DNA of 64,000 nt. It comes from Streptomyces sp. NBC_01485. Lineage in GTDB: Bacteria > Actinomycetota > Actinomycetes > Streptomycetales > Streptomycetaceae. Positions 1-9,557 of this stretch are shown in pieces (within the stretch, counting starts at the first letter, position 1; every line of letters begins with the position of its first letter). The stretch is from the NCBI RefSeq assembly GCF_036227125.1, contig NZ_CP109435.1:6386001-6450000 (forward strand), in the 5' to 3' direction. The notes under the pieces are model-generated. The model searched no databases. It was not told the origin of the DNA and saw only the letters and a list, made by a program, of their open reading frames with translations. Both the position numbers and the translations under genes were made by a program.

Positions 1-264
1 CGGGAACTCCAGGAGGAGCGAGTTCAGCAGGTCCACCGCGAGGGTCTCGTCGCCGCCGTCGGCCGCCTCGAAGACCGCGCGCAGCCGGCCCCGGACCGAG
101 CGGAAGCGGGTGACGTCGGCGTCGGCGGCCCGGCGGCCCGCCGACCGGTTGCCGCCGAAGAGGGCGCGGACGGCCTCGACCGAGGTCAGGGAGTCCTTGC
201 CCCGGGCCGGCTCCTCGCTGTTGACGAGACGCACGGCGTAGTCGGAGTAATAGGCCAGTTCCAC
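1..264 (-). CDS. CGNR zinc-finger / ABATE-domain regulator, N-terminal part (truncated by window edge)
   Basis: The frame opens at a GTG and reads MELAYYSDYAVRLVNSEEP, the usual beginning of Streptomyces CGNR zinc-finger proteins with an ABATE (DUF1470) N-terminal domain. The 88 codons present run off the window edge, so the C-terminal CGNR zinc finger itself is not visible. These proteins are thought to be DNA-binding stress or resistance regulators. The gene is divergent from the methyltransferase at 374, with a shared upstream region of about 110 bp that holds an inverted repeat AGGTAA...TTACCT. The family assignment rests on the N-terminus only. Confidence 0.7.
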   Translation of the reverse strand, partial: MELAYYSDYAVRLVNSEEPARGKDSLTSVEAVRALFGGNRSAGRRAADADVTRFRSVRGRLRAVFEAADGGDETLAVDLLNSLLLEFP

Positions 265-373
265 TTGTAGTCCTTACGGGGGCGCTCTATGGTCGGGGTG
301 CGGGCGAGGTAACAGCCGTTCGTGCTTCCAGGGTATTACCTAGTTACGTGACATACGCGGCGGAGGGGTTGCG

Positions 374-1162
374 ATGACGGACACGGGGACGACCACGACC
401 GGTACGGGTACCAGTGCCGGTACCGACTGGGCCGGGTGGCAGCGGAGCTGGGACCGCCAGCAGGAGTGGTACATGCCCGACCGCGAGGAACGCTTCCGGA
501 TCATGCTGGACATGGTCGAGGCGCTCGTCGGACCCGCCCCACGGGTCCTCGACCTCGCCTGCGGCACCGGCACCATCACCGCCCGGCTGCTCGCCCGCCT
601 CCCCGGGGCCACCAGCACCGGCGTCGACCTCGATCCGGCGCTCCTCGCCATCGCCGAGGGCACCTTCGCGGGCGACGACCGCGTCACGTTCGTGTCGGCC
701 GACCTCAAGGACCCGCAGTGGCGGGCCCGGCTGCCGTACGACTCCTACGACGCCGTCCTGACCGCCACGGCCCTGCACTGGCTGCACAGCGAACCCCTCG
801 CGGCCCTCTACGGTCAGGTCGCGGAACTCGTCCGCGACGGCGGTGTCTTCATGAACGCGGATCACATGATCGACGACACGACGCCCCGGATCAACGCGGC
901 GGAGCGCGCGCAGCGCCACGCCCGTATGGATCAGGCCAAAGCGGGCGGGGTCCTGGACTGGGCCGAGTGGTGGCAGCTCGCCGCCCAGGACCCGGTCCTC
1001 GCCGGTCCCGCCGCCCGCCGCTACGAGATCTACGGCGAACACGCCGACGGCGACATGCCCTCGGCGGCATGGCACGCGCGCGTGCTGAGGGAGAAGGGCT
1101 TCGGCGAGGCCCGGGCGGTGTGGGCGTCGCCGTCGGACACGCTGCTTCTCGCGTTGAAGTGA
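374..1162 (+). CDS. Class I SAM-dependent methyltransferase
   Basis: A 262-residue protein with a class I (Rossmann-type) SAM-binding motif VLDLACGTGTITARLL near residue 60, an acidic strand-2 end (GVDLDPALLAIA) and a DAVLTATALHWL segment. These are typical of the Methyltransf_25/UbiE-like group. The start ATG follows a GGAGGGG ribosome site. The substrate cannot be told from sequence. It is a single-gene unit: a strong bidirectional terminator lies directly downstream and the divergent regulator lies upstream. Confidence is high for methyltransferase and nil for a specific substrate. Confidence 0.9.
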   Translation: MTDTGTTTTGTGTSAGTDWAGWQRSWDRQQEWYMPDREERFRIMLDMVEALVGPAPRVLDLACGTGTITARLLARLPGATSTGVDLDPALLAIAEGTFAGDDRVTFVSADLKDPQWRARLPYDSYDAVLTATALHWLHSEPLAALYGQVAELVRDGGVFMNADHMIDDTTPRINAAERAQRHARMDQAKAGGVLDWAEWWQLAAQDPVLAGPAARRYEIYGEHADGDMPSAAWHARVLREKGFGEARAVWASPSDTLLLALK

Positions 1163-1180
1163 CAGACCCCGACCGGCAAT

Positions 1181-1219
1181 GGGAAGGGGCGGTACGGAGA
1201 CTCCGTACCGCCCCTTCCC
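1181..1219. terminator. Bidirectional terminator with perfect 18-bp stem
   Basis: GGGAAGGGGCGGTACGGA pairs perfectly with TCCGTACCGCCCCTTCCC around a 3-nt loop (GAC). It sits between the convergent methyltransferase and ABC-transporter genes, so it can stop transcription from both sides. There is no T-tract, as is common in Streptomyces. Confidence 0.85.
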
Positions 1220-1232
1220 ACCTGCTGCGGTG

Positions 1233-1994
1233 CTACAGCACCTTGGACAGGAACGCCTGGGTCCGCTCGTGCTGAGGGTTGGTCAGGACGTCGCGTGGGT
1301 TGCCGGATTCGACGACCACGCCGCCGTCCATGAAGACCAGGCTGTCGCCGACCTCGCGGGCGAAGCCCATCTCGTGGGTGACGACGACCATCGTCATGCC
1401 GGACTCGGCCAGGTCGCGCATGACGTCGAGGACGTCGCCGACCAGCTCCGGGTCGAGGGCCGAGGTCGGCTCGTCGAAGAGCATCAGCTTCGGGTCCATG
1501 GCCAGCGCCCGGGCGATGGCCACCCGCTGCTGCTGGCCGCCGGAGAGCTGCGAGGGGTAGCCGTCGGCCTTGTCGGCCAGGCCCACGCGGTCCAGGAGCT
1601 CCTTCGCCCGCTCCTTGGCCTGCGCCCTGCTGACGCCCTTGACCTGGACCGGGGCCTCCATGACGTTGTCCAGCGCCGTCATGTGCGGGAACAGGTTGAA
1701 CCGCTGGAACACCATGCCGATGTCCCGGCGCTTCAGCGCGACCTCGCTGTCCTTCAGCTCGTACAGCTTGTCGCCCTTCTGGCGGTAGCCGACCAGCTCC
1801 CCGTCGACGTACAGGCGGCCGGAGTTGATCTTCTCCAGGTGGTTGATGCACCTGAGGAAGGTCGACTTGCCGGAGCCGGACGGGCCGATGAGGCAGAACA
1901 CCTCGCCGTTCTTGACCTCCAGGTCGATGCCCTTGAGCACCTGGACCAGGCCGAAGGACTTGTGGACGCCCTCGGCCTTCACCATCGCGGTCAT
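1233..1994 (-). CDS. Polar amino-acid ABC transporter ATP-binding protein
   Basis: 253 residues beginning MTAMVKAEGVHKSFG. Visible ABC ATPase motifs are Walker A GPSGSGKSTF, Q-loop VFQRFNLFPH, signature LSGGQQQR and Walker B LMLFDEPTSALD. The match to GlnQ/GltL-type amino-acid importers is strong (FLRCINHLEKINSGRLYVDG). It energises uptake through the permease encoded just upstream, with which it shares an ATGA overlap (1991-1994), so the two are translationally coupled. An in-frame extension upstream runs through the permease gene and was discarded. Confidence 0.95.
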   Translation of the reverse strand: MTAMVKAEGVHKSFGLVQVLKGIDLEVKNGEVFCLIGPSGSGKSTFLRCINHLEKINSGRLYVDGELVGYRQKGDKLYELKDSEVALKRRDIGMVFQRFNLFPHMTALDNVMEAPVQVKGVSRAQAKERAKELLDRVGLADKADGYPSQLSGGQQQRVAIARALAMDPKLMLFDEPTSALDPELVGDVLDVMRDLAESGMTMVVVTHEMGFAREVGDSLVFMDGGVVVESGNPRDVLTNPQHERTQAFLSKVL

Positions 1995-2971
1995 GCCGTG
2001 CTCCTCGAGGATCCGAACAGGTTCGCCCTGATCTTCTGGAAGACCGTGGGCGGGAGGCTGCGGCTGCTGCCGCGGGCGTAGTAGCGCTCCAGGTAGTACT
2101 GGAAGACGCTGAAGACGCTGGTCATGACCAGGTACCAGATGGAGGCGACGAAGAGCAGCTCCATCACGGCGTACGACGAGGAGCCGATCACCGAGGTGGA
2201 GCGCAGCAGTTCGTTGTACGTCACCACGTACACCAGCGACGAGGTCTTCAGCATGTTGATGAACTCGTTGCCGGTCGGCGGCACGATCACCCGCATCGCC
2301 TGCGGGATGACGATCCGGCGCAGCGTCTTGGCGTGGCTCATGCCGAGCGCGTGGGACGCCTCCGTCTGGCCCTCGTCGACGGCCAGCAGGCCGGCGCGGC
2401 AGATTTCGGCCATGTACGCGGCCTCGTTCAGACCGAGGCCCAGGAGGGCCGCCATGAACGGCGTCATGACGTCCACCATCTCGTCCTTGTAGATCGGACC
2501 GAGATTCAGGACGGGGAAGATCAGCGCCAGGTTGAACCACATCAGCAACTGCACATAGACCGGGGTGCCGCGGAAGAACCAGATGTACAGCCACGCGATG
2601 GTGCTGGTCACCGGGTTCTTCGACAGCCGCATCACGGCGAGTACGACGCCCAGGACCACGCCGAGCAGCATGGCCAGGATGCTGATCAGCAGGGTGCGGC
2701 CGGCGCCCGCGATGACGGTCGGGTCGAACAGCGAGTCCGACACCGCGTGCCACTGGATGTCGCCGTGCGCGAACGCGTTGACGAGCAGCGCGAGGAGCGC
2801 GACGACGATCACCGCGCTGACCCAGCGGCCCCAGTGGCGCACCGGGATGGCCTTGATGGCCTCCGGAGGGCCGGAGAACGCGTCCTCCTTGGCGACCGGC
2901 GGGGTGTCCTCGGGTGGTGCGCCCCCGGCGCCCTCCGGGGCCTCGGAGGACTTCTCGAGCTTGTCAGTCAT
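1991..2971 (-). CDS. Amino-acid ABC transporter permease (HisM/GlnP type)
   Basis: 326 residues: an acidic/proline-rich cytoplasmic N-terminus (about 45 residues), then a BPD_transp_1 membrane domain with the family's EAAYMAEICRAGLLAVDEGQ coupling (EAA) motif in the middle and TGNEFINMLKTSSLV after it. It forms the membrane channel for the ATPase at 1233 and the binding protein at 3012. Only one permease gene is present, so it probably homodimerises, unlike four-gene gluABCD systems with two permeases. The ATG has a modest purine-rich ribosome site, and the gene lies 40 bp downstream of the binding-protein gene. Confidence 0.95.
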   Translation of the reverse strand: MTDKLEKSSEAPEGAGGAPPEDTPPVAKEDAFSGPPEAIKAIPVRHWGRWVSAVIVVALLALLVNAFAHGDIQWHAVSDSLFDPTVIAGAGRTLLISILAMLLGVVLGVVLAVMRLSKNPVTSTIAWLYIWFFRGTPVYVQLLMWFNLALIFPVLNLGPIYKDEMVDVMTPFMAALLGLGLNEAAYMAEICRAGLLAVDEGQTEASHALGMSHAKTLRRIVIPQAMRVIVPPTGNEFINMLKTSSLVYVVTYNELLRSTSVIGSSSYAVMELLFVASIWYLVMTSVFSVFQYYLERYYARGSSRSLPPTVFQKIRANLFGSSRSTA

Positions 2972-3011
2972 GGGGACTGCCCTTCAAAAGGCTTCAAAAG
3001 GTGCGGGTGGA

Positions 3012-3980
3012 TCACTTGCCGCCGTTGACCGCGGCAGCCTTGATCGCGCCGCTCTCGGCGCCCCACTTCTCCAGCACCTTCTGGTACGAGCCGTCCTTGA
3101 TGATCGCGTCGACGGCCTCCTTGAGGACGTCGCGCAGCTGGGTGTTCTTCTTGTCGACGACGATGCCGAACGGGGCGGCCTCGTACTGCTCGCCGACGAC
3201 CTCGAAGGTCTTGCCGCCGTCGGCCTTGCGGGCCAGGTCCACCGCGACCGGGTAGTCGTTGACGCCGGCCACCGCGCCGCCGGACTTCACGCGGGTCTGG
3301 GCCTCGGTGTCGTTGTCGAAGGACTCGATCTTGAGGGCCTGCTTGCCGCCGGCCGTGCAGGTCTTGGACTGCGCCTGCAGGGCCTCCTCGTACGTCGTGC
3401 CGCGCTGCACGGCCACCGTCTGGCCGCAGAGGTCCCCGATGGCCTTGATGCCCTTCGGGTTGCCCTTCTTGACGTAGATGGCGGTGCCGGCGGTGAAGTA
3501 GTCGACGAAGTCGACGCCCTCGCCCAGCTTCTTGCCCTTGTCGTCCAGGCCTTCCTGGCGCTGCTTGTTGTCCGTGATCGACGACATGGCGACGTCGTAA
3601 CGGCCGGTGTTGACCGCCGTGATCAGGCCGTCGAAGGAGCCGGAGGTGAACGTGAAGTCGACGCCGAGCTGCTTGCCGAGCGCCGCCGCGATGTCCGGGT
3701 CGACACCGACGATCTTGCCGCCCTCCACGGACTCCATCGGGGCGTACTCGGCGTTCGTGCCGACCTTGATGACACCCGCCTTCTGGATGGCGGCCGGCAG
3801 CTTGGAGAAGAGGGGCGCCGCGTTGGCGCTGCCGCCGGGCGACTCGGAGGAGCTGCTGCCGCCTTCGGTCTGGTCTCCGCACGCGGTGAGCAGCAGGGCG
3901 CCCGCGACCGCGAGGGATCCGACCGCTGCCAGGCGGGTGCGCGCGGCGGCGGTCGGGCGTCGGGTGGAGCTTGCGGTCAT
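3012..3980 (-). CDS. Amino-acid ABC transporter substrate-binding lipoprotein
   Basis: 322 residues with a twin-arginine-like/lipoprotein signal (hydrophobic AVGSLAVAGALLLTACGD, lipobox LTAC) and a SBP_bac_3 fold. Recognisable stretches are AGVIKVGTNAEYAPMES, VDPDIAAALGKQLGV and GRYDVAMSSITDNKQRQ. It captures a polar amino acid outside the membrane and delivers it to the permease encoded downstream. The ATG is preceded by a strong GGAGGAA site. An in-frame upstream extension lacks this site and would bury the signal peptide, so it was rejected. It is the first gene of a binding protein-permease-ATPase operon. Confidence 0.95.
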   Translation of the reverse strand: MTASSTRRPTAAARTRLAAVGSLAVAGALLLTACGDQTEGGSSSSESPGGSANAAPLFSKLPAAIQKAGVIKVGTNAEYAPMESVEGGKIVGVDPDIAAALGKQLGVDFTFTSGSFDGLITAVNTGRYDVAMSSITDNKQRQEGLDDKGKKLGEGVDFVDYFTAGTAIYVKKGNPKGIKAIGDLCGQTVAVQRGTTYEEALQAQSKTCTAGGKQALKIESFDNDTEAQTRVKSGGAVAGVNDYPVAVDLARKADGGKTFEVVGEQYEAAPFGIVVDKKNTQLRDVLKEAVDAIIKDGSYQKVLEKWGAESGAIKAAAVNGGK

Positions 3981-4607
3981 GGTGGGTTCCTCCGGCGGAT
4001 GGATGGAGTTGCCGATGGTTTCGGCACATGCCGATGGGTCGACGAGAACACACACCTTCGGGTGTCGCGACCTCGTGTGATTACGGCATCTTGCCATTCG
4101 GACTGCGGCAACCAGGGGGCTGGCCATGTCAAAATCGGATAACGGGCCACCCCCGAACCGCATCAGTCCGGTACATCACGACCGGGCGGAGCCGGACCAT
4201 CTGCGGGAATCCCCCGTTCCGGCCGAAAGATCTTCGGTTCATCCCGCCATGTGATCGTTTGGGTTCCGCCCCGGACGTCGTCCCGAGTCCGTGTCGGGGG
4301 TCCATGTCAAGGGACTCCGGCAGCTTGGCGAGTCTTCGCGCATGAGTCATGTCACTCGTGATCATCTCTGTCGGAGGTCAACAGGCCGAGGGATGTGACC
4401 TTGCACGGATCGGACTCGTCGGCTGTGGTCCTCGTCCGGTAAGAAGGTTGTTCAACACCCCTCATCCGGGGCTCAGGGCGCGTGTGCGGCGCGCCCGACG
4501 CGCAGCGCCCGTACGCATCACCCTCTGGGCCCTGTGCGATGCCCGCCCACTTCTCAATCAGGAGTGGCCACCCTCAGAAACCATGAACACCTAAGGGGTA
4601 AGACACA
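3981..4607. other. Intergenic region with divergent promoters (transporter operon / malic enzyme)
   Basis: About 630 bp without a convincing gene. On the minus strand a TTGACA (plus strand 4128-4133, tgtcaa) lies about 150 bp upstream of the binding-protein start and could be a -35 element, although no clear -10 follows. On the plus strand, near 4447, GTTG-TT-CAAC forms a small inverted repeat upstream of the malic-enzyme gene. Short open frames here lack ribosome sites and coding bias. Confidence 0.4.
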
Positions 4608-5837
<1,230 letters not shown>

Positions 5838-5848
5838 CGTGTGTCTGG

Positions 5849-5888
5849 GATGGCCCCGTCCCTCCGGGCGGGGCCATCGCCCTTTTTT
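5849..5888 (+). terminator. Rho-independent terminator of malic enzyme gene
   Basis: GATGGCCCCG pairs with CGGGGCCATC around a short loop and is followed by a run of six T (5883-5888), a textbook intrinsic terminator just after the malic-enzyme stop. Confidence 0.9.
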
Positions 5889-6479
5889 GCCCACCCGCCC
5901 GCCCGTTCGGGTGATGACTGGGCGCCGTCCCCGGGGGGCTGCGCCCCCAGACCCCCGCTGTCGGCCCTGAAGGGGCCTCGTCCTCAAACTCCCCCAGAGG
6001 GGGGACCCCCCACGGGCTGGAATGTGCGGACCGGTGTTGGAAGGCGACCCCGTCGGGGAAGGCGACCCCGTCGGGGAAAGCACTCCCGCCGGGGAAGGCG
6101 ACCCCTCCGGGAAGGGCGACCCCAGCGGGTGGGTGGGGGTTCGGGGCGGCATTCGCTCGTCCTCGAACTCCCCCAGAGGGGGGACCCCCAACGGGCTGGA
6201 TGCAGCGGACCGGCGTCGAGAAGGCACCCCCGCCGGGGAAGGCGACCCCTCCGGGAAGGGCGACCCCAGCGGGTGGGTGGGGGTTCGGGGCGGCATTCGC
6301 TCGTCCTCGAACTCCCCCAGAGGGGGGACCCCCAACGGGCTGGATGCAGCGGACCGGCGTCGAGAAGGCACCCCCGCCGGGGAAGGCGACCCCAGCGGGT
6401 GGGTCGGGTTCGGGGCGGCAGCCGCTCCTCCTCGAACGCCGGGCGGGCTGAAACGGCCGGGGCATCTATCGTGGGACGC
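5889..6479. other. Non-coding intergenic region rich in Streptomyces-type GC repeats
   Basis: Roughly 590 bp made of short palindromic GC blocks (for example CTCCCCCAGAGGGGGGACCCCC-type units near 5988, 6166 and 6313) and CCGGGGAAGGCGACCCC-type units. Frames that stay open here do so because the repeats lack stop codons; they have no ribosome sites. The related block AGCCCGTTGGGGGTCCCC occurs again near 59263 in opposite orientation. Confidence 0.7.
6085..6420. repeat. 144-bp tandem repeat (two full copies plus partial third)
   Basis: The motif CCCGCCGGGGAAGGCGACCC recurs at 6085, 6229 and 6373, an exact period of 144 bp. Copies one and two appear identical over the whole unit. The third lacks an internal 18 bp (TCCGGGAAGGGCGACCCC) and diverges after about 6405. 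The unit contains the GC-rich palindromic block CTCCCCCAGAGGGGGGACCC. Because 144 is a multiple of 3, frames remain open through it, but nothing suggests translation. Confidence 0.9.
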
Positions 6480-7445
6480 ATGTTCGCCGCCTACGCCGCC
6501 CGAATCGACCCCGACCAGCCGCTTTCCGGGCTGGAGTTGGGAGAGCGCCCGGCCCCCGAGGTCCGGCCGGGCTGGAGCACTGTCCAGGTCAGGGCCGCCT
6601 CCCTCAACCATCACGATCTCTGGTCGCTTCGCGGCGTCGGTCTCCCGGAGGGCCGACTGCCGATGATCCTCGGCTGTGACGCCGCCGGGATCGACGCGGA
6701 CGGCAACGAGGTCGTCCTGCACTCCGTGATCGGGCAGACCGGGCACGGGGTCGGGCCCGGGGAACCCCGTTCCATCCTCACCGAGCGCTACCAGGGCACC
6801 TTCGCCGAGCAGGTCGCCGTGCCGACCTGGAACATTCTGCCCAAGCCCAAGGAGCTCTCCTTCGAGGAGGCCGCCTGTCTGCCCACGGCCTGGCTGACGG
6901 CTTACCGGATGCTGTTCACCAACGCGGGGGTGCGTCCCGGCGACTCCGTCCTCGTCCAGGGCGCCGGCGGCGGTGTCGCCACGGCGGCCATCGTGCTGGG
7001 CCGGGCGGCCGGGCTGCGCGTCTTCGCCACCAGCAGGGACGAGGCCAAGCGGAAGCGGGCCCTGGAACTCGGCGCCGTCGAGGCGGTGGAGCCCGGTGCG
7101 CGGCTGCCGCAACGCGTGGACGCCGTCATCGAGACCGTCGGCGCGGCCACCTGGTCCCACTCGGTGAAGTCCCTGCGGCCCGGCGGCACGCTCGTCATCT
7201 CCGGCGCCACGAGCGGTGACCGCCCCTCGCACGCCGAACTCACCCGGATCTTCTTCCTGGAGCTGAAGGTCGTCGGTTCCACCATGGGCACCAAGGACGA
7301 GCTGGAGGGCCTGCTCTCCTTCTGCGCCGCCACCGGTGTCCGCCCCGTCATCGACGAGGTGCTGCCGCTCGACCGTGCCCGCGAGGGCTTCGAACGGCTC
7401 GCGTCCGGCGACCTGTTCGGCAAGATCGTGCTCACCAACGGCTGA
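6480..7445 (+). CDS. Zinc-type alcohol dehydrogenase-like / quinone oxidoreductase (MDR family)
   Basis: 321 residues of the medium-chain dehydrogenase/reductase superfamily. It has an N-terminal GroES-like domain (VRAASLNHHDLWSLRGVG) and a Rossmann domain with GAGGGVATAAIVLGRAAG as nucleotide-binding glycine motif. The structural-zinc cysteines of true ADHs are not evident, which favours a quinone-oxidoreductase-like NADPH enzyme. The ATG lies close to the repeat-rich region, with only a weak ribosome site. It is followed directly by the twin operators of the next operon. Confidence 0.9.
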   Translation: MFAAYAARIDPDQPLSGLELGERPAPEVRPGWSTVQVRAASLNHHDLWSLRGVGLPEGRLPMILGCDAAGIDADGNEVVLHSVIGQTGHGVGPGEPRSILTERYQGTFAEQVAVPTWNILPKPKELSFEEAACLPTAWLTAYRMLFTNAGVRPGDSVLVQGAGGGVATAAIVLGRAAGLRVFATSRDEAKRKRALELGAVEAVEPGARLPQRVDAVIETVGAATWSHSVKSLRPGGTLVISGATSGDRPSHAELTRIFFLELKVVGSTMGTKDELEGLLSFCAATGVRPVIDEVLPLDRAREGFERLASGDLFGKIVLTNG

Positions 7446-7464
7446 CGTCACCCGCAGTCTGATT

Positions 7465-7508
7465 GTCAACTACGGTTGACATCGCCTCGTTCGTCAACGT
7501 AAGTTGAC
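7465..7508 (+). promoter_or_regulatory. Twin 16-bp palindromic operators upstream of HTH-ClpN operon
   Basis: Two near-identical palindromes, GTCAACTACGGTTGAC (7465-7480) and GTCAACGTAAGTTGAC (7493-7508), share 6-bp arms (GTCAAC/GTTGAC) and are spaced 28 bp centre to centre. The second ends only 3 bp before the ATG of the small HTH gene. The layout strongly suggests an autoregulatory operator bound by that HTH protein, probably blocking initiation. Confidence 0.8.
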
Positions 7509-7511
7509 GTC

Positions 7512-7721
7512 ATGACCGAAGCAACGGATCTCGCCGAGCGTGCCGGCGACCGCGATCCACGGGTCGGCCTGCGGGCCGTCGCCGCGCTGCGTCGGCTGCT
7601 GGAGCAGTTGGAGGCGGTGCAGGTGCGCAGTGCGCGCAATCAGGGCTGGTCGTGGCAGGAGATCGCCGCGGAACTCGGGGTCAGCAGGCAGGCCGTGCAC
7701 AAGAAGTACGGGAGGCAGTGA
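7512..7721 (+). CDS. Small helix-turn-helix regulator (69 aa)
   Basis: A 69-residue protein. The N-terminal helical part (residues 1-42) probably dimerises, and the C-terminal HTH WQEIAAELGVSRQAVHKKYG (about 49-68) resembles sigma-70 region 4 or resolvase HTHs. Paired with a Clp-N protein, this is a recurring actinobacterial two-gene unit. Its stop overlaps the next start (TGATG), so the two are translationally coupled. The gene probably binds the two GTCAAC-N4-GTTGAC sites directly in front of it. The start is fixed by the short distance from those sites. Confidence 0.85.
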   Translation: MTEATDLAERAGDRDPRVGLRAVAALRRLLEQLEAVQVRSARNQGWSWQEIAAELGVSRQAVHKKYGRQ

Positions 7722-8332
7722 TGTTCGAGCGGTTCACGAAGGACGCCCGGGCCGTGGTGCAGGCGGCGGCGGTGCATGCCGAGCGGGCGGGGGCGGAGCG
7801 GGTCGAGGAGGCGCATGTGCTGCTCGCCCTGCTCGACCGTGAGGGCAGTCGCGGTTCGTTCGCGCTGGCCTCGCTCGGGCTGCCGCCGGGCGGGCGTGAG
7901 GGGGTCGTCCGGGATCTGGGCGAGGTCCGCCGCCGGGGCGGTCTCTCCCGCGCCGACGCGGACGCCCTCTCGGGGCTGGGCATCGACGTCTCGGAGATCG
8001 TCTCGCGGGTCGAAGAGGCGCACGGGGAGGGCGCGTTGGCGGCCGAGGGCGGGGGTGGGGGCGAGCGTGGTTCCGGCTCGCGCTTTCTCGGGCGGCGGCC
8101 CTTCGATCGAGGGGCCAGGGACCTGCTCACCGACACCCTGCGCATCGCGATGAGCCGCCACGAACGGTCCATCGGCGACGAGCACCTCCTGCTCGCCCTG
8201 ACCGCCCGCCGCGGCGCCCCCTCGGAGATCCTCGCCGACCACGGCGTCACGTACACCTCTCTCACACGGGTGCTGTACGGCGACGACCGGTCCGGCCCGA
8301 CGGAGACCGATACCGAGGCCAAGGCCGGCTGA
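7721..8332 (+). CDS. Clp protease N-terminal (Clp R) domain protein without ATPase domains
   Basis: 203 residues starting MFERFTKDARAVVQAA, the ClpC/ClpA N-domain signature. Two Clp-R repeats are visible: residues about 3-45 (VEEAHVLLALLD) and about 127-190 (GDEHLLLALTARRGAPSEIL), joined by a glycine-rich linker. No Walker motifs are present, so it cannot act as an unfoldase alone. Such proteins may bind adaptors or substrates and modulate ClpC. Translational coupling to the HTH gene suggests one stress-responsive unit. Function beyond the domain is inferred. Confidence 0.85.
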   Translation: MFERFTKDARAVVQAAAVHAERAGAERVEEAHVLLALLDREGSRGSFALASLGLPPGGREGVVRDLGEVRRRGGLSRADADALSGLGIDVSEIVSRVEEAHGEGALAAEGGGGGERGSGSRFLGRRPFDRGARDLLTDTLRIAMSRHERSIGDEHLLLALTARRGAPSEILADHGVTYTSLTRVLYGDDRSGPTETDTEAKAG

Positions 8333-8359
8333 GGGGGCCTGCCCCAACCCCTGGTGGTG

Positions 8360-9556
8360 TCAGGGCTTCGGGACTCGGAGTATCACCCCGATGTGAGCCG
8401 CCGCCATCGACAAGTGGCTGCGGACTTCACGGAGTTGGTCGCCGGTGACGCCGTTGTCGCGGGCCGCGTCGCGGATGTCGTCCCGGAAGCGGTCGAGGAG
8501 GCGGTCCAGGTCGCGAGTCGGGTCGCCGCCGGAGCTCTCGTGGGCCCAGGTCGGCTCGTACGCCGCGGGGAAGTCCTCCGGGGTGCTGGAGTACTCCGGA
8601 GTGCTGGAGTACTCCGGACGCGCGGTCGCCGTCGGCTCCGCGGAAGCGGAAGAGGCCGACTTCGAGGCCGACTTCGGGGTGGACGTCGTGTCGGTCGTCG
8701 GGGTGGACGTCGTGTCGGTCGTCGGGTTGGTCGTCGTGCTGGGGCGGCCGAAGCCGAAGTCGCGGCCGTGCTCCCTGCCGAAGTCCTTGCCGAACTCGCC
8801 GAACTCCTTGGCGAGTTCCGTCAGGCCCTCGCGGACGCCGGTCGGCCAATCGCCCCGGGTGAAGTGGTCCTGGACCTGTTCCTGGACCCGGCGCGCGATG
8901 CGCTGCACCTCTTCCTGGGCCTGGCTCCGGGCCCGTTCCTGCGCCTCGCTGGCCTGGCGGCGGGCCCGCTGGGCCTCCTCGCGGGCGCGGCGGCTCTCGT
9001 CCTTGGCCCGGCGCGCCTGCTCCTTCCACTCCTGCCTGACGCGACGCATCTCCTCCTTGGCGGCGCGCCACGCCTCCTTGTCGCCGTACTCCCCGTACTC
9101 GCCGAACTCCCCGCCCGCGCCGGACTGGCCGGGTGCGCCGTGCTCTCCGGTGCCCGGCCGGCTGCCCTGGCGGGCCTGTGAGGCCGCCGCCCGCATCTCG
9201 CGCCGCAGATCGCCCGCCGCCCCGCGCACGTCGGCCCGGATCTCCGCGGCCAGTTCGGCGACCGACTCGCGGATCTCCAGCTCCAGGTCGACCAGTTCGC
9301 CGCTGCGGTCCGCCAGTTCGGCCCGGCCGGCGTCGGTGATCGCGTACACCTTGCGGCCGCCCTCGGTGGTGTGGGTGACCAGGCCCTCGGCCTCCAGCTT
9401 GGCCAGCCGGGGGTACACCGTGCCCGCCGACGGGGCGTACAGGCCCTGGAAGCGTTCTTCGAGGAGGCGGATCACCTCGTAGCCGTGGCGCGGCGCTTCG
9501 TCCAGGAGCTTCAGCAGATAGAGGCGGAGACGGCCGTGGGCGAAGACGGGAGGCAT
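8360..9556 (-). CDS. PadR-family regulator with long charged coiled-coil tail
   Basis: 398 residues. The first 95 form a PadR winged helix (LYLLKLLDEAPRHGYEVIRLLEERF, SAGTVYPRLAKLEAEGLV, GRKVYAITDAGRAEL). A long Arg/Glu/Ala-rich coiled coil (residues about 130-260) and an S/T-rich segment with repeated TTDTTSTP follow, so it is far longer than ordinary PadR proteins (100-200 aa). It lies 1 bp after the DUF4097 gene, in one operon. The likely target is the CGATATATCG palindrome in front of that operon. Confidence 0.9.
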   Translation of the reverse strand: MPPVFAHGRLRLYLLKLLDEAPRHGYEVIRLLEERFQGLYAPSAGTVYPRLAKLEAEGLVTHTTEGGRKVYAITDAGRAELADRSGELVDLELEIRESVAELAAEIRADVRGAAGDLRREMRAAASQARQGSRPGTGEHGAPGQSGAGGEFGEYGEYGDKEAWRAAKEEMRRVRQEWKEQARRAKDESRRAREEAQRARRQASEAQERARSQAQEEVQRIARRVQEQVQDHFTRGDWPTGVREGLTELAKEFGEFGKDFGREHGRDFGFGRPSTTTNPTTDTTSTPTTDTTSTPKSASKSASSASAEPTATARPEYSSTPEYSSTPEDFPAAYEPTWAHESSGGDPTRDLDRLLDRFRDDIRDAARDNGVTGDQLREVRSHLSMAAAHIGVILRVPKP

Positions 9557-9557
9557 G

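Noticed and set aside
6022..6666. Protein with repeated TPAGEGDPSGKGDPSGWV
   Set aside because: It is the translation of the 144-bp DNA repeat, without ribosome site, and runs out of frame into the oxidoreductase.
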